From NCBI GenBank assembly GCA_030592565.1, contig JAUVIX010000166.1, positions 1-7,819 of the forward strand: DNA of 7,819 nt. Direction: 5' to 3'. This stretch comes from Chlorobiota bacterium. GTDB lineage: Bacteria > Bacteroidota > Bacteroidia > Bacteroidales > JAADJA01. A program made the position numbers and the translations under genes. Shown here piece after piece: positions 1 to 5,560 of this stretch. The notes below the pieces were generated by a model. The model did no database searches, was not told the DNA's origin, and was given only the letters and a program-made list of their open reading frames with translations. Position 1 is the stretch's first letter. The number at the start of each line of letters is the position of its first letter.

Positions 1-1824
1 CCATACCTCTTTGACTATGACGTCAAATTCTATTTTCTTGATATTGAGGTTGACAACAGCTCCACATATATTAGTGGCAATGTAACCTATTATGCGGAAG
101 TAGTTTCACCAGTTCTCGATACATTTGCTTTTGAACTTATCAGCAGTATGACGGTTGATGAAGTATTGATAAATGGTGATTCCAAAACGTTTACTCATAA
201 TACCGATGAGGCCTTTGTCCCTGTTGGCTCATCCCTTGGAGAAGGAGAGATGTTTGAAGTAAAGATCACTTATCATGGAACACCTTCATCGGGAGGATTT
301 TTCTCAGGAATTACTTCAACAAACGACTGGGGTAAGGATGTAACCTGGACCCTTTCTGAGCCGTTCAATGCGCGCGACTGGTGGCCTGTTAAACAGGTAC
401 TTGAAGATAAAGCCGATTCAGCCTGGGTATTCCTGACTACGGATGCAAATAATATGGCAGGTTCTCAGGGATTACTCACAGCCGTTACGCCAATGCCCGA
501 CAACAAACTCCGCTATGAGTGGAAAACAGGCTATCCTATTGACTACTATCTTATATCATTTGCGGTTTCCGATTATCAGGAATATAACATTTATGCACAT
601 CCTGATGATATGGGAACCGATTCGTTGTTAATTCAGAATTTTGTTTATAATACATCCGGATGTCTCGAACAATATAAAGATGGTATTGATGCAACAGCTG
701 AAATGATTGAGGTTTTTTCTGACAAGTTTTCACTATATCCTTTCTCGGAAGAAAAGTATGGACATTGCCTGACTGCTCTTGGTGGAGGTATGGAACATCA
801 AACAATGACAACTATTGGAGGATTTAGTTTCGGACTTGTTGCTCACGAATTAGGACATATGTGGTTTGGTGACAATATTACTTGTGCCACCTGGAGTGAT
901 ATATGGATAAACGAAGGATTTGCAACCTATTCCGAAGTACTTGCACGTGAATTTATACAGGGTCAAGCTGCAATGCAAGGTAGAATAAACTCTATTTACA
1001 ACTCTGTAATGTCAGCTCCCGATGGAAGTACATATATTCCGCCAGAAGAAATTTATTATGGTAATGAATGGAGAATTTTTAACGGTAGATTATCTTATAA
1101 TAAAGGAGCCGCTATACTTCATATGTTACGATTTGAGTTTCAGGATGATGATCTGTTTTTTGAAGGATTGAAACAATATACCCAGCAATATACAGGAAGC
1201 ACTGCCACAGGCGCAGATTTCAGGGATAAAATGACGGAAGTTTCTGGAATAGATTTTACCGATTTCTTTGATCAATGGTACTTCGGACAGGGTTACCCCA
1301 CATACAGTCTGCAATGGAGCCAGGACGATGATAATTTCTATCTCGAGACAAACCAAACAGTCTCCTATCCATCAGCAACACCCCTTTTTAAAATGCTGAT
1401 GGCTTACAAATTGAATTTTACTGATGGTACCGACACCACAGTCTATTTTTATCAAACTGACAATGTGGATTATTTCACTATTCCGTTATCTAAAACGGTT
1501 TCCGGAATTATTATCGATCCGGATAACTGGGTGATAAATAAAGTGGGTAGTATTACCGTAAATACAGAAGAATTCAATAAAAAGCTGGAGTTTGGTTTTG
1601 GACCCAATCCGGTTAAAAATAATCTGAATATCTACTTTAATGACGATAAATCCGTTTTAAGAGATATTGTTATTTACGACCTGTCAGGAAGCATAGTTAA
1701 GGAAGTTAATTCATCTGAACAAAATGTGACCGTTGATGTTTCCGACCTTCCGGTTTCGGCTTATATTATTGAGGCTTCATACAGGGGAAATAAGATCACT
1801 AAAAAGTTTGTAAGGCAGAACTAA
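1..1824 (+). CDS. Secreted M1-family zinc aminopeptidase with T9SS C-terminal sorting domain (5' partial)
   Basis: This is the C-terminal 607 residues of an M1 (gluzincin) metallopeptidase, which removes N-terminal residues from peptides. The frame is open from base 1, so the first in-frame ATG at 148 is internal; the upstream residues (YDVKFYFLDIEVD) look like the M1 N-terminal beta domain, and the true start and signal peptide lie outside. The exopeptidase motif GGGMEHQTM is at about 781-807. The zinc site is HELGH (844-858), followed after 18 residues by the third ligand Glu (codon 913, in INEGF). The likely catalytic Tyr is in SYNKGAAILHML (codon 1096). From about 1591 a domain beginning FGFGPNPVKNNLNI and ending KKFVRQN matches the type A sorting signal used by the Bacteroidota type IX secretion system, so the enzyme is probably exported to the surface or medium. 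Family is confident; substrate is unknown. It converges with the ATPase gene. Confidence 0.93.
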   Translation, partial: PYLFDYDVKFYFLDIEVDNSSTYISGNVTYYAEVVSPVLDTFAFELISSMTVDEVLINGDSKTFTHNTDEAFVPVGSSLGEGEMFEVKITYHGTPSSGGFFSGITSTNDWGKDVTWTLSEPFNARDWWPVKQVLEDKADSAWVFLTTDANNMAGSQGLLTAVTPMPDNKLRYEWKTGYPIDYYLISFAVSDYQEYNIYAHPDDMGTDSLLIQNFVYNTSGCLEQYKDGIDATAEMIEVFSDKFSLYPFSEEKYGHCLTALGGGMEHQTMTTIGGFSFGLVAHELGHMWFGDNITCATWSDIWINEGFATYSEVLAREFIQGQAAMQGRINSIYNSVMSAPDGSTYIPPEEIYYGNEWRIFNGRLSYNKGAAILHMLRFEFQDDDLFFEGLKQYTQQYTGSTATGADFRDKMTEVSGIDFTDFFDQWYFGQGYPTYSLQWSQDDDNFYLETNQTVSYPSATPLFKMLMAYKLNFTDGTDTTVYFYQTDNVDYFTIPLSKTVSGIIIDPDNWVINKVGSITVNTEEFNKKLEFGFGPNPVKNNLNIYFNDDKSVLRDIVIYDLSGSIVKEVNSSEQNVTVDVSDLPVSAYIIEASYRGNKITKKFVRQN

Positions 1825-1855
1825 TGTGGTTAATATAAAAACCCAAACAACCACA
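1825..1855. terminator. Weak hairpin between convergent genes
   Basis: A 7-bp stem (TGTGGTT at 1825-1831, AACCACA at 1849-1855) encloses a 17-nt AT-rich loop, directly after the peptidase stop and overlapping the end of the convergent ATPase gene. On the + strand a T-rich stretch begins about 6 nt later (from 1862), which is too far for a textbook intrinsic terminator. On the - strand no T-tract follows. It may slow readthrough, but the evidence is slight. Confidence 0.25.
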
Positions 1856-3020
1856 AGGGGATTTTATTTTTATGCCCATACTCAATATCGTCTAATGCCA
1901 GGAAGGAATTTTTAATACCTGAGATTTGCTTTTGGGTTTTATTCTTCCCTCCGATCTCAAAAGTGTATTTCCCGTCAACGAGAAAATCGCCGGATGCCGG
2001 GTATTTTATATCTTTGAAATATGAAACCTGACTAAGGAAAAATGTTTCACGAAGTGTACCGATATTTGTGTTGTAGGAAATGGCATATATGAGGTTTGGA
2101 TTGCTTAAATATATCTTATCAGGTTTACGAATTATTGTGTGCCCGATACCGTCTGTTGAAAGAAAAATGATTATCCCACTTTTATTCAGGAGATGCAAAT
2201 ATTTGATCAGTACATCACGCGATGTCTCTAGTTTCCTGCTCAATTCACTGATATTTACCTTAAATGGAGAGCTGCCGGCAAGCAACGTTAATAATTTTTT
2301 TAGCTTAATACGACTTTCATAAGTGATATTTTCTACGGACGGAATATCACTGTCAATAACGGTATCAATAACTGCTTCAAGTTTTTCATAAAACTTGTTC
2401 TCATTTTCTATTGCAAACGGATATGCACCTTTAATCAGATATTGCCTGAACATCTTCAAACTCTTAATCTCAGAATTTATTTTTAAAGATATCTGTTCGT
2501 GATTATTGATAATATCTTCAATGTCATATTTTTGAAAATTTTTGGAATAAACCAGATTAAGATATTCTCTGAGCGACAGCTCAGGTAACGTATAAACCGA
2601 TGCCCGTCTTCCAAGGTCTGCTATGTTTATATAAAAGTCCAGTGCCGAAGATCCTGTAACTACCAGATTTAACTCAGGATTAAAATCATAAATGTTTTTA
2701 ATCTCCTGTGCCCAGTTCTTGTATCTGTGTACCTCATCAATAAATAAGTATTTGCCGTCATATTTAACGAATTCATCTGCAACATCCGAAATAGTATTTC
2801 CTGCAAAAAAAATATCATCCAGCGATACATATAAAGTTTGCTCAAAGTTTGTGAAATTCGATTTTATATATTGCAATATCAAAGTTGTTTTTCCTGTTCC
2901 TCTCTGGCCTTTTATAACAATAAATCTGTCTTCCCAGTCTATTTCAGCGTACAAAAACCTTTTATAGGTGTAATCTACAGAGTTTAAAAGTCTTAAATAT
3001 TTTTGTCTTAATTTATCCAT
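1830..3020 (-). CDS. AAA-family ATPase with DUF4143-like C-terminal region
   Basis: A 396-residue P-loop ATPase of the large, poorly characterised family common in Bacteroidota and archaea, usually annotated as ATP-binding protein (AAA_14/DUF4143 type). Visible are Walker A GQRGTGKT (residues 38-45), Walker B YLFIDEVH (91-98, acidic pair D95-E96) and a sensor-1-like strand LVVTGSSA (119-126). Next come an Arg pair and a LSLREY segment typical of the family. A winged-helix-like stretch (around 245-285, ISELSRKLETSRDVLIKYL) precedes a C-terminal region with ETFFLSQV, DFLVDGKYTFEIGGKNK and a terminal LFGFLY, resembling a degenerate PD-(D/E)XK fold. The cellular role is unknown; nucleotide binding is well supported and DNA binding is an inference. 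It is a single gene, convergent with the peptidase, with no partner gene beside it. No Shine-Dalgarno precedes the ATG, and a -7-like element lies only 4 nt upstream. Three phased palindromes lie just behind that. Confidence 0.85.
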   Translation of the reverse strand: MDKLRQKYLRLLNSVDYTYKRFLYAEIDWEDRFIVIKGQRGTGKTTLILQYIKSNFTNFEQTLYVSLDDIFFAGNTISDVADEFVKYDGKYLFIDEVHRYKNWAQEIKNIYDFNPELNLVVTGSSALDFYINIADLGRRASVYTLPELSLREYLNLVYSKNFQKYDIEDIINNHEQISLKINSEIKSLKMFRQYLIKGAYPFAIENENKFYEKLEAVIDTVIDSDIPSVENITYESRIKLKKLLTLLAGSSPFKVNISELSRKLETSRDVLIKYLHLLNKSGIIIFLSTDGIGHTIIRKPDKIYLSNPNLIYAISYNTNIGTLRETFFLSQVSYFKDIKYPASGDFLVDGKYTFEIGGKNKTQKQISGIKNSFLALDDIEYGHKNKIPLWLFGFLY

Positions 3021-3024
3021 ACTG

Positions 3025-3032
3025 CAAAAATA
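3025..3032 (-). promoter_or_regulatory. Bacteroidota -7 promoter element of the ATPase gene
   Basis: Read on the minus strand the sequence is TATTTTTG, a full match to the TAnnTTTG -7 consensus of the Bacteroidota primary sigma factor. A possible -33 element (ATTG, 3055-3058) is 22 bp upstream and overlaps the nearest copy of the 33-bp repeat. The -7 element ends 4 nt before the ATG, which would put transcription start at or next to the start codon and imply a leaderless or near-leaderless mRNA. The -33 match is poor. Confidence 0.5.
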
Positions 3033-3038
3033 GTAATT

Positions 3039-3122
3039 TAATTGTTACAACCTACAATTTTATGATTTTTTTGCTGGTTGCAACCTGCATTTATTTAATT
3101 ATTATGTAGGTTGCAACCTACA
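3039..3122. repeat. Three phased GGTTGCAACC-type palindromes (putative operator array)
   Basis: Three 18-bp elements start at 3039, 3072 and 3105, giving an exact 33-bp period. The distal copy, TGTAGGTTGCAACCTACA (3105-3122), is a perfect palindrome. The middle copy, TGCTGGTTGCAACCTGCA (3072-3089), is palindromic except for one mismatched pair. The copy nearest the ATPase gene keeps only the right half (TTACAACCTACA, 3045-3056; 11 of 12 match the distal copy). The 15-bp spacers are AT-rich and unrelated. The spacing, near three helical turns, puts the sites on roughly one face of the DNA, as expected for cooperative binding of a dimeric regulator. The proximal half-site overlaps the -33 region of the ATPase promoter. 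The regulator is not identified; the ATPase itself is a candidate. Confidence 0.7.
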
Positions 3123-3272
3123 CATATTATACAATGGTTAGCTATTTTATTAATAGTTAGATTAAAAGAGCTTTTCAAAACGTGTCTATTTTGAGTTTAA
3201 TGCGAATAGGAATGCGTTTGTATGCATTTCTGTAAACTTACTTAGTGTTTTGGTAGCAGTTTTATTTTTTGC

Positions 3273-3297
3273 CACAAAGGCACAAAGGTTCACAAAG
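3273..3297. repeat. CACAAAGG tandem repeat
   Basis: Two perfect head-to-tail copies of CACAAAGG (3273-3280 and 3281-3288) are followed after TT by a third partial copy, CACAAAG (3291-3297). On the other strand it reads as CTTTGTG units. From memory, similar CTTTGTG-rich tracts recur between genes in many bacterial genomes, including Bacteroidota, so this may be one copy of a dispersed repeat. Here it lies about 37 bp upstream of the gltX -7 element. No function is assigned. Confidence 0.55.
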
Positions 3298-3333
3298 TTT
3301 GGAATTTTATCTTATCCGGGTTATGTTTTTAAT

Positions 3334-3341
3334 TAATTTTG
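3334..3341 (+). promoter_or_regulatory. -7 promoter element for gltX-folB
   Basis: TAATTTTG matches the Bacteroidota -7 consensus TAnnTTTG. It ends 20 nt before the gltX ATG, so transcription would start near 3346 and leave a leader of about 15 nt. No good TTTG -33 element occurs at the usual 19-21 bp spacing. Confidence 0.5.
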
Positions 3342-3361
3342 CCCTTCTAAAATTCAGATAA

Positions 3362-4888
3362 ATGGACAATAAAAAAATTCGGGTACGATTTGCACCTTCA
3401 CCCACAGGGCCTTTACATATCGGCGGGGTGAGGACTGCATTGTATAATTATCTTTTTGCAAAGAGAAACAACGGCAAATTCATTTTGAGAATTGAAGATA
3501 CTGATCAAAAAAGGTATGTTGCCGGTGCTGAACAATATATTATGGAATCGCTGAAATGGAGTGGAATTGAGGTTGATGAAGGATTAGAGCAGGGGGGCGA
3601 ATACGGACCTTACCGTCAGTCGGAAAGGAAAGAGATATATAAAAAATATGCTGAGCAGCTGATTGAATCAGGCAATGCATATTATGCGTTTGATACTCCC
3701 GAAGAGCTGGAAACTTTGCGCAACAAACTTGAATCAGAAAAAGCTGCCAATAAAAGCTACAGCGCCTCTTCAAGGATGCAGATGAAAAACTCTCTCACGC
3801 TCCCGGAGGAGGAGATGAAAAGGATTATTGATGCAGGTGAGCCCTATGTTATTCGCTTTAAAATGCCAGAAAATGAAAAGATAAGCTTTACGGATATTAT
3901 AAGAGGAGAAATAGAAGTAAACACCTCAACACTTGATGATAAAGTCCTTTTTAAATCTGACGGGATGCCAACCTATCATCTTGCTAATATAGTTGATGAC
4001 CATTTAATGGAAATATCTCACGTGATAAGAGGGGAGGAGTGGCTTCCTTCGTTACCTTTGCACATTATGCTTTACCGGGCTTTTGGCTGGGAATCTCCTG
4101 AATTTGCTCATATGCCATTAACTCTAAAACCGGATGGTAAAGGGAAACTGAGTAAACGTGATGGCGATCGGCTTGGATTTCCGGTTTTCCCATTGGAGTG
4201 GAAAAATCCTCAAACAAATGAAATATCATCCGGTTACAGAGAATCCGGTTATTTCCCCGAAGCCTTTATTAATATCCTTGCTTTTCTTGGTTGGAACCCC
4301 GGAACAGAACAGGAAGTTTTTTCAATGGATGAACTGATTGAGGCATTTTCTCTCGAAAGGGTCGGTAAATCCGGATCCAGATTTGATCCCGAAAAAGCTA
4401 AATGGTATAACCATCAATATTTAATAAAAAAGAATAATGAAGAATTAGCAGAGTTGTATCAATCCGTTTTAAGAGAGAAGGGAATAAATGCAGAAATTCA
4501 ATATGTAGAAAAAGTGGTTGGTTTGACAAAAGAGCGGGCAAATTTTGTAAATGACTTATGGGAACAATCTGCTTTTTTCTTTGTTGCACCCGACAGTTAT
4601 GATGCAAAGGCAGTAAAAAAAAGGTGGAAAGCGCAATCATTTGATCAGATGCAGGAATTAAGTAGGGTTTTGGAAAATATAGCCGAATTTAATTCTGAAA
4701 ATATTGAAAGAATAGTCAAGGATTGGATTCAAAAGAATGAGTATTCGATGGGTGCTGTTATGAATGCTTTCAGATTGCTTATAGTTGGTGCGCTTTCAGG
4801 CCCTCATTTATTTGATCTAATTAGTGTGTTAGGAAAAGAGGAGAGCTTGCAAAGAATTGAAAAGGGAATGGAAATATTAGGAAAATAA
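3362..4888 (+). CDS. gltX: Glutamyl-tRNA synthetase
   Basis: Class I aminoacyl-tRNA synthetase that charges tRNA-Glu with glutamate in the cytoplasm, using ATP. At 508 residues it is normal for bacterial GluRS. The Rossmann catalytic domain starts with RFAPSPTGPLHIGG (HIGH-type motif at residues 19-22) and continues with ILRIEDTD (41-48), which recognises ATP and glutamate. The second signature, KLSKR (KMSKS-type), is at residues 262-266. It is followed by an insertion, RLGFPVFPLEW and some twenty further residues, before the GYFPEAFINILAFLGWNPG segment; I recall a similar insertion in Bacteroidota GluRS. The C-terminal part (about 340-508) is the helical anticodon-binding region. The start is fixed by the family N-terminus and the promoter just upstream. 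It lies 6 nt from folB, so the two are probably co-transcribed. It is not related in function to the nearby tRNA-Cys. Confidence 0.97.
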   Translation: MDNKKIRVRFAPSPTGPLHIGGVRTALYNYLFAKRNNGKFILRIEDTDQKRYVAGAEQYIMESLKWSGIEVDEGLEQGGEYGPYRQSERKEIYKKYAEQLIESGNAYYAFDTPEELETLRNKLESEKAANKSYSASSRMQMKNSLTLPEEEMKRIIDAGEPYVIRFKMPENEKISFTDIIRGEIEVNTSTLDDKVLFKSDGMPTYHLANIVDDHLMEISHVIRGEEWLPSLPLHIMLYRAFGWESPEFAHMPLTLKPDGKGKLSKRDGDRLGFPVFPLEWKNPQTNEISSGYRESGYFPEAFINILAFLGWNPGTEQEVFSMDELIEAFSLERVGKSGSRFDPEKAKWYNHQYLIKKNNEELAELYQSVLREKGINAEIQYVEKVVGLTKERANFVNDLWEQSAFFFVAPDSYDAKAVKKRWKAQSFDQMQELSRVLENIAEFNSENIERIVKDWIQKNEYSMGAVMNAFRLLIVGALSGPHLFDLISVLGKEESLQRIEKGMEILGK

Positions 4889-4894
4889 TTGCTT

Positions 4895-5263
4895 ATGTCA
4901 ACAATATCAATAGAAGGGATGACCTTTCATGCTTTTCACGGTTGTTTACCAGAAGAGATGGTTACGGGAAATACTTTTATCGTTGATGTGTATTTAGACA
5001 CAGATACTACAAAAGCTGAAAAATCAGATGATTTGAATGATACTGTAAATTATTCAACGGTTTATGAAACTGTTAAAAATGAAATGATAATTAATTCCAA
5101 ATTATTGGAACATGTGGGTAGGAGGATTTTAAATGCCGTTAAAGCTGAATTCCCTGAAATTGAGTCTGCTAAAGTCAAAGTAGCTAAAATGAACCCGCCA
5201 ATCAACGGACAGGTTGAAAGGGTAAGCGTTTCCTTGAAACTTCTTAGAGATTATCCGATGTAG
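4895..5263 (+). CDS. folB: Dihydroneopterin aldolase
   Basis: Folate-biosynthesis enzyme that converts 7,8-dihydroneopterin to 6-hydroxymethyl-7,8-dihydropterin and glycolaldehyde in the cytoplasm, usually as a homo-octamer. Starting at the ATG at 4895 the protein has 122 residues, the standard size. Conserved features are FHAFHGCLPEE (11-21, with the pterin-site Glu21), VNYSTVY (51-57, Tyr53), LLEHVG (70-75, Glu72) and VAKMNPPI (96-103), which carries the catalytic Lys98. A TTG at 4889 directly follows the gltX stop and would add two residues (M-L); the ATG is preferred because MSTISIEG matches the family N-terminus. The gene is 6 nt downstream of gltX and likely shares its promoter. No other folate gene is visible. 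Its end overlaps the left arm of the terminator hairpin. Confidence 0.94.
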   Translation: MSTISIEGMTFHAFHGCLPEEMVTGNTFIVDVYLDTDTTKAEKSDDLNDTVNYSTVYETVKNEMIINSKLLEHVGRRILNAVKAEFPEIESAKVKVAKMNPPINGQVERVSVSLKLLRDYPM

Positions 5264-5294
5264 AGAAGAAACCGCTAAGAAGTTTCGATTTTTT
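5236..5294 (+). terminator. Intrinsic terminator of gltX-folB, left arm inside folB
   Basis: A perfect 12-bp inverted repeat, GAAACTTCTTAG (5236-5247) and CTAAGAAGTTTC (5275-5286), is followed by GA and six Ts (5289-5294). The loop of 27 nt contains the folB stop codon, and the left arm encodes residues near the protein's C-terminus. The loop is long for an intrinsic terminator, but the stem plus T-run is clear. A smaller hairpin (GAAAC 5268-5272, GTTTC 5282-5286) would compete with it. Confidence 0.65.
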
Positions 5295-5317
5295 CTCCTT
5301 TCAATTTAAAAATTTAT

Positions 5318-5325
5318 TAATTTTG
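5318..5325 (+). promoter_or_regulatory. -7 promoter element for the tRNA-Cys locus
   Basis: TAATTTTG matches TAnnTTTG and has the same eight bases as the gltX element. Transcription would begin near 5330, 13 nt before the tRNA-like remnant and about 105 nt before the intact tRNA-Cys. The -33 region is only a T-run (5291-5294) at a loose spacing. No other promoter-like element is seen between the two tRNA copies. Confidence 0.5.
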
Positions 5326-5342
5326 CACTCCTATAGTTATAT

Positions 5343-5410
5343 GGTACCGTGGCCGAGTGGTCAGGCAGCCCCGATAGCTATCGGGGGCAAAACCTTGAAC
5401 AACGGTTCTT
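5343..5410 (+). pseudogene. Broken tRNA-Cys copy interrupted by a palindrome
   Basis: The first 24 nt (5343-5366: acceptor 5' strand, positions 8-9 and the whole D-arm) are identical to the intact tRNA-Cys at 5436-5459. The next 8 nt of the intact gene (5' anticodon stem and start of the loop) are replaced by about 20 nt centred on CCCCGATAGCTATCGGGG. Identity then resumes for 10 nt (GCAAAACCTT, 5387-5396, containing the GCA anticodon) and decays through a T-arm-like stretch ending in CGGTTC (5403-5408). The 3' T-stem and acceptor strands are missing, so no cloverleaf forms. It is best explained as a tandem duplicate of the tRNA gene that was disrupted and has decayed; it would be transcribed in the leader of the real tRNA. 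Confidence 0.8.
5369..5386. repeat. 18-bp perfect palindrome CCCCGATAGCTATCGGGG
   Basis: The sequence is a perfect 18-bp palindrome within the tRNA-Cys remnant, exactly where the two tRNA copies stop matching. It would form a very stable hairpin in RNA or cruciform in DNA. From memory, close variants of CCCGATAGCTATCGGG are frequent dispersed elements in Bacteroidota genomes; this cannot be confirmed from one copy. Confidence 0.7.
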
Positions 5411-5435
5411 GGTTAGTTGAAATAGTAATAAATTA

Positions 5436-5506
5436 GGTACCGTGGCCGAGTGGTCAGGCGGAGGTCTGCAAAACCTTTCACAGCGGTTCGAATCCGCTCG
5501 GTACCT
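5436..5506 (+). tRNA. tRNA-Cys (anticodon GCA)
   Basis: A complete cloverleaf can be folded. The acceptor stem is GGTACCG (5436-5442) with CGGTACC (5499-5505). The D-stem is GCC/GGC (5445-5447, 5457-5459). The anticodon stem GAGGT/ACCTT (5461-5465, 5473-5477, one G-U pair) holds loop CTGCAAA with anticodon GCA at 5468-5470. The variable loop has 4 nt, and the T-stem AGCGG/CCGCT (5482-5486, 5494-5498) encloses loop TTCGAAT. The discriminator base is T (5506), the U73 identity element of tRNA-Cys. The 3' CCA is not encoded. A strong terminator follows. Confidence 0.96.
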
Positions 5507-5513
5507 CAAATAT

Positions 5514-5552
5514 ACCCCTGTATGTTAATGTTTACAGGGGTTTTGTTTTTTT
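5514..5552 (+). terminator. Intrinsic terminator after tRNA-Cys
   Basis: A perfect 9-bp stem, ACCCCTGTA (5514-5522) and TACAGGGGT (5533-5541), with a 10-nt loop is followed by TTTTGTTTTTTT. It begins 8 nt after the tRNA. The opposite strand reads the same hairpin followed by a short T-containing tract, so it may also help to end the porin transcript, which converges from the right. Confidence 0.85.
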
Positions 5553-5560
5553 GGTAAGAA

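Larger units (their letters stand above)
3021..3361. other. Divergent intergenic spacer between the ATPase gene and gltX
   Basis: This 341-bp AT-rich spacer contains no convincing ORF. It holds the ATPase -7 element, the 33-bp phased palindromes, a CACAAAGG tandem repeat and the gltX -7 element, each listed separately. I see nothing recognisable between about 3125 and 3270 beyond short AT-rich inverted repeats. Confidence 0.8.

Noticed and set aside
148..1824. ATG at 148 as the start of the M1 peptidase
   Set aside because: The frame is open to base 1 and the upstream residues belong to the M1 N-terminal domain; a start at 148 would remove part of that domain and the signal peptide.
3012..3020. 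TTATCCATA resembling a DnaA box
   Set aside because: It is a single near-match lying inside the ATPase start codons, with no cluster of boxes and no dnaA or dnaN context.
3039..3122. The three 33-bp-spaced repeats as a minimal CRISPR array or replication iterons
   Set aside because: Spacers are only 15 bp, the repeats are palindromic and diverged, and no cas or rep gene is nearby; an operator fits better.
3130..3270. A small RNA or short ORF in the spacer before gltX
   Set aside because: No strong hairpin with T-run, no convincing promoter and terminator pair, and no reading frame of useful length was seen.
3540..4640. Minus-strand ORFs within gltX (3540-3773 and 4398-4640)
   Set aside because: They lie wholly inside a confidently identified essential gene and encode low-complexity shadow peptides.
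4889..4897. TTG at 4889 as the folB start
   Set aside because: It adds only two residues; the ATG at 4895 gives the standard FolB N-terminus and length.
5343..5435. First tRNA-like copy as a second functional tRNA-Cys
   Set aside because: The anticodon stem 5' strand is replaced, and the T-stem and acceptor 3' strands cannot pair, so no cloverleaf is possible.
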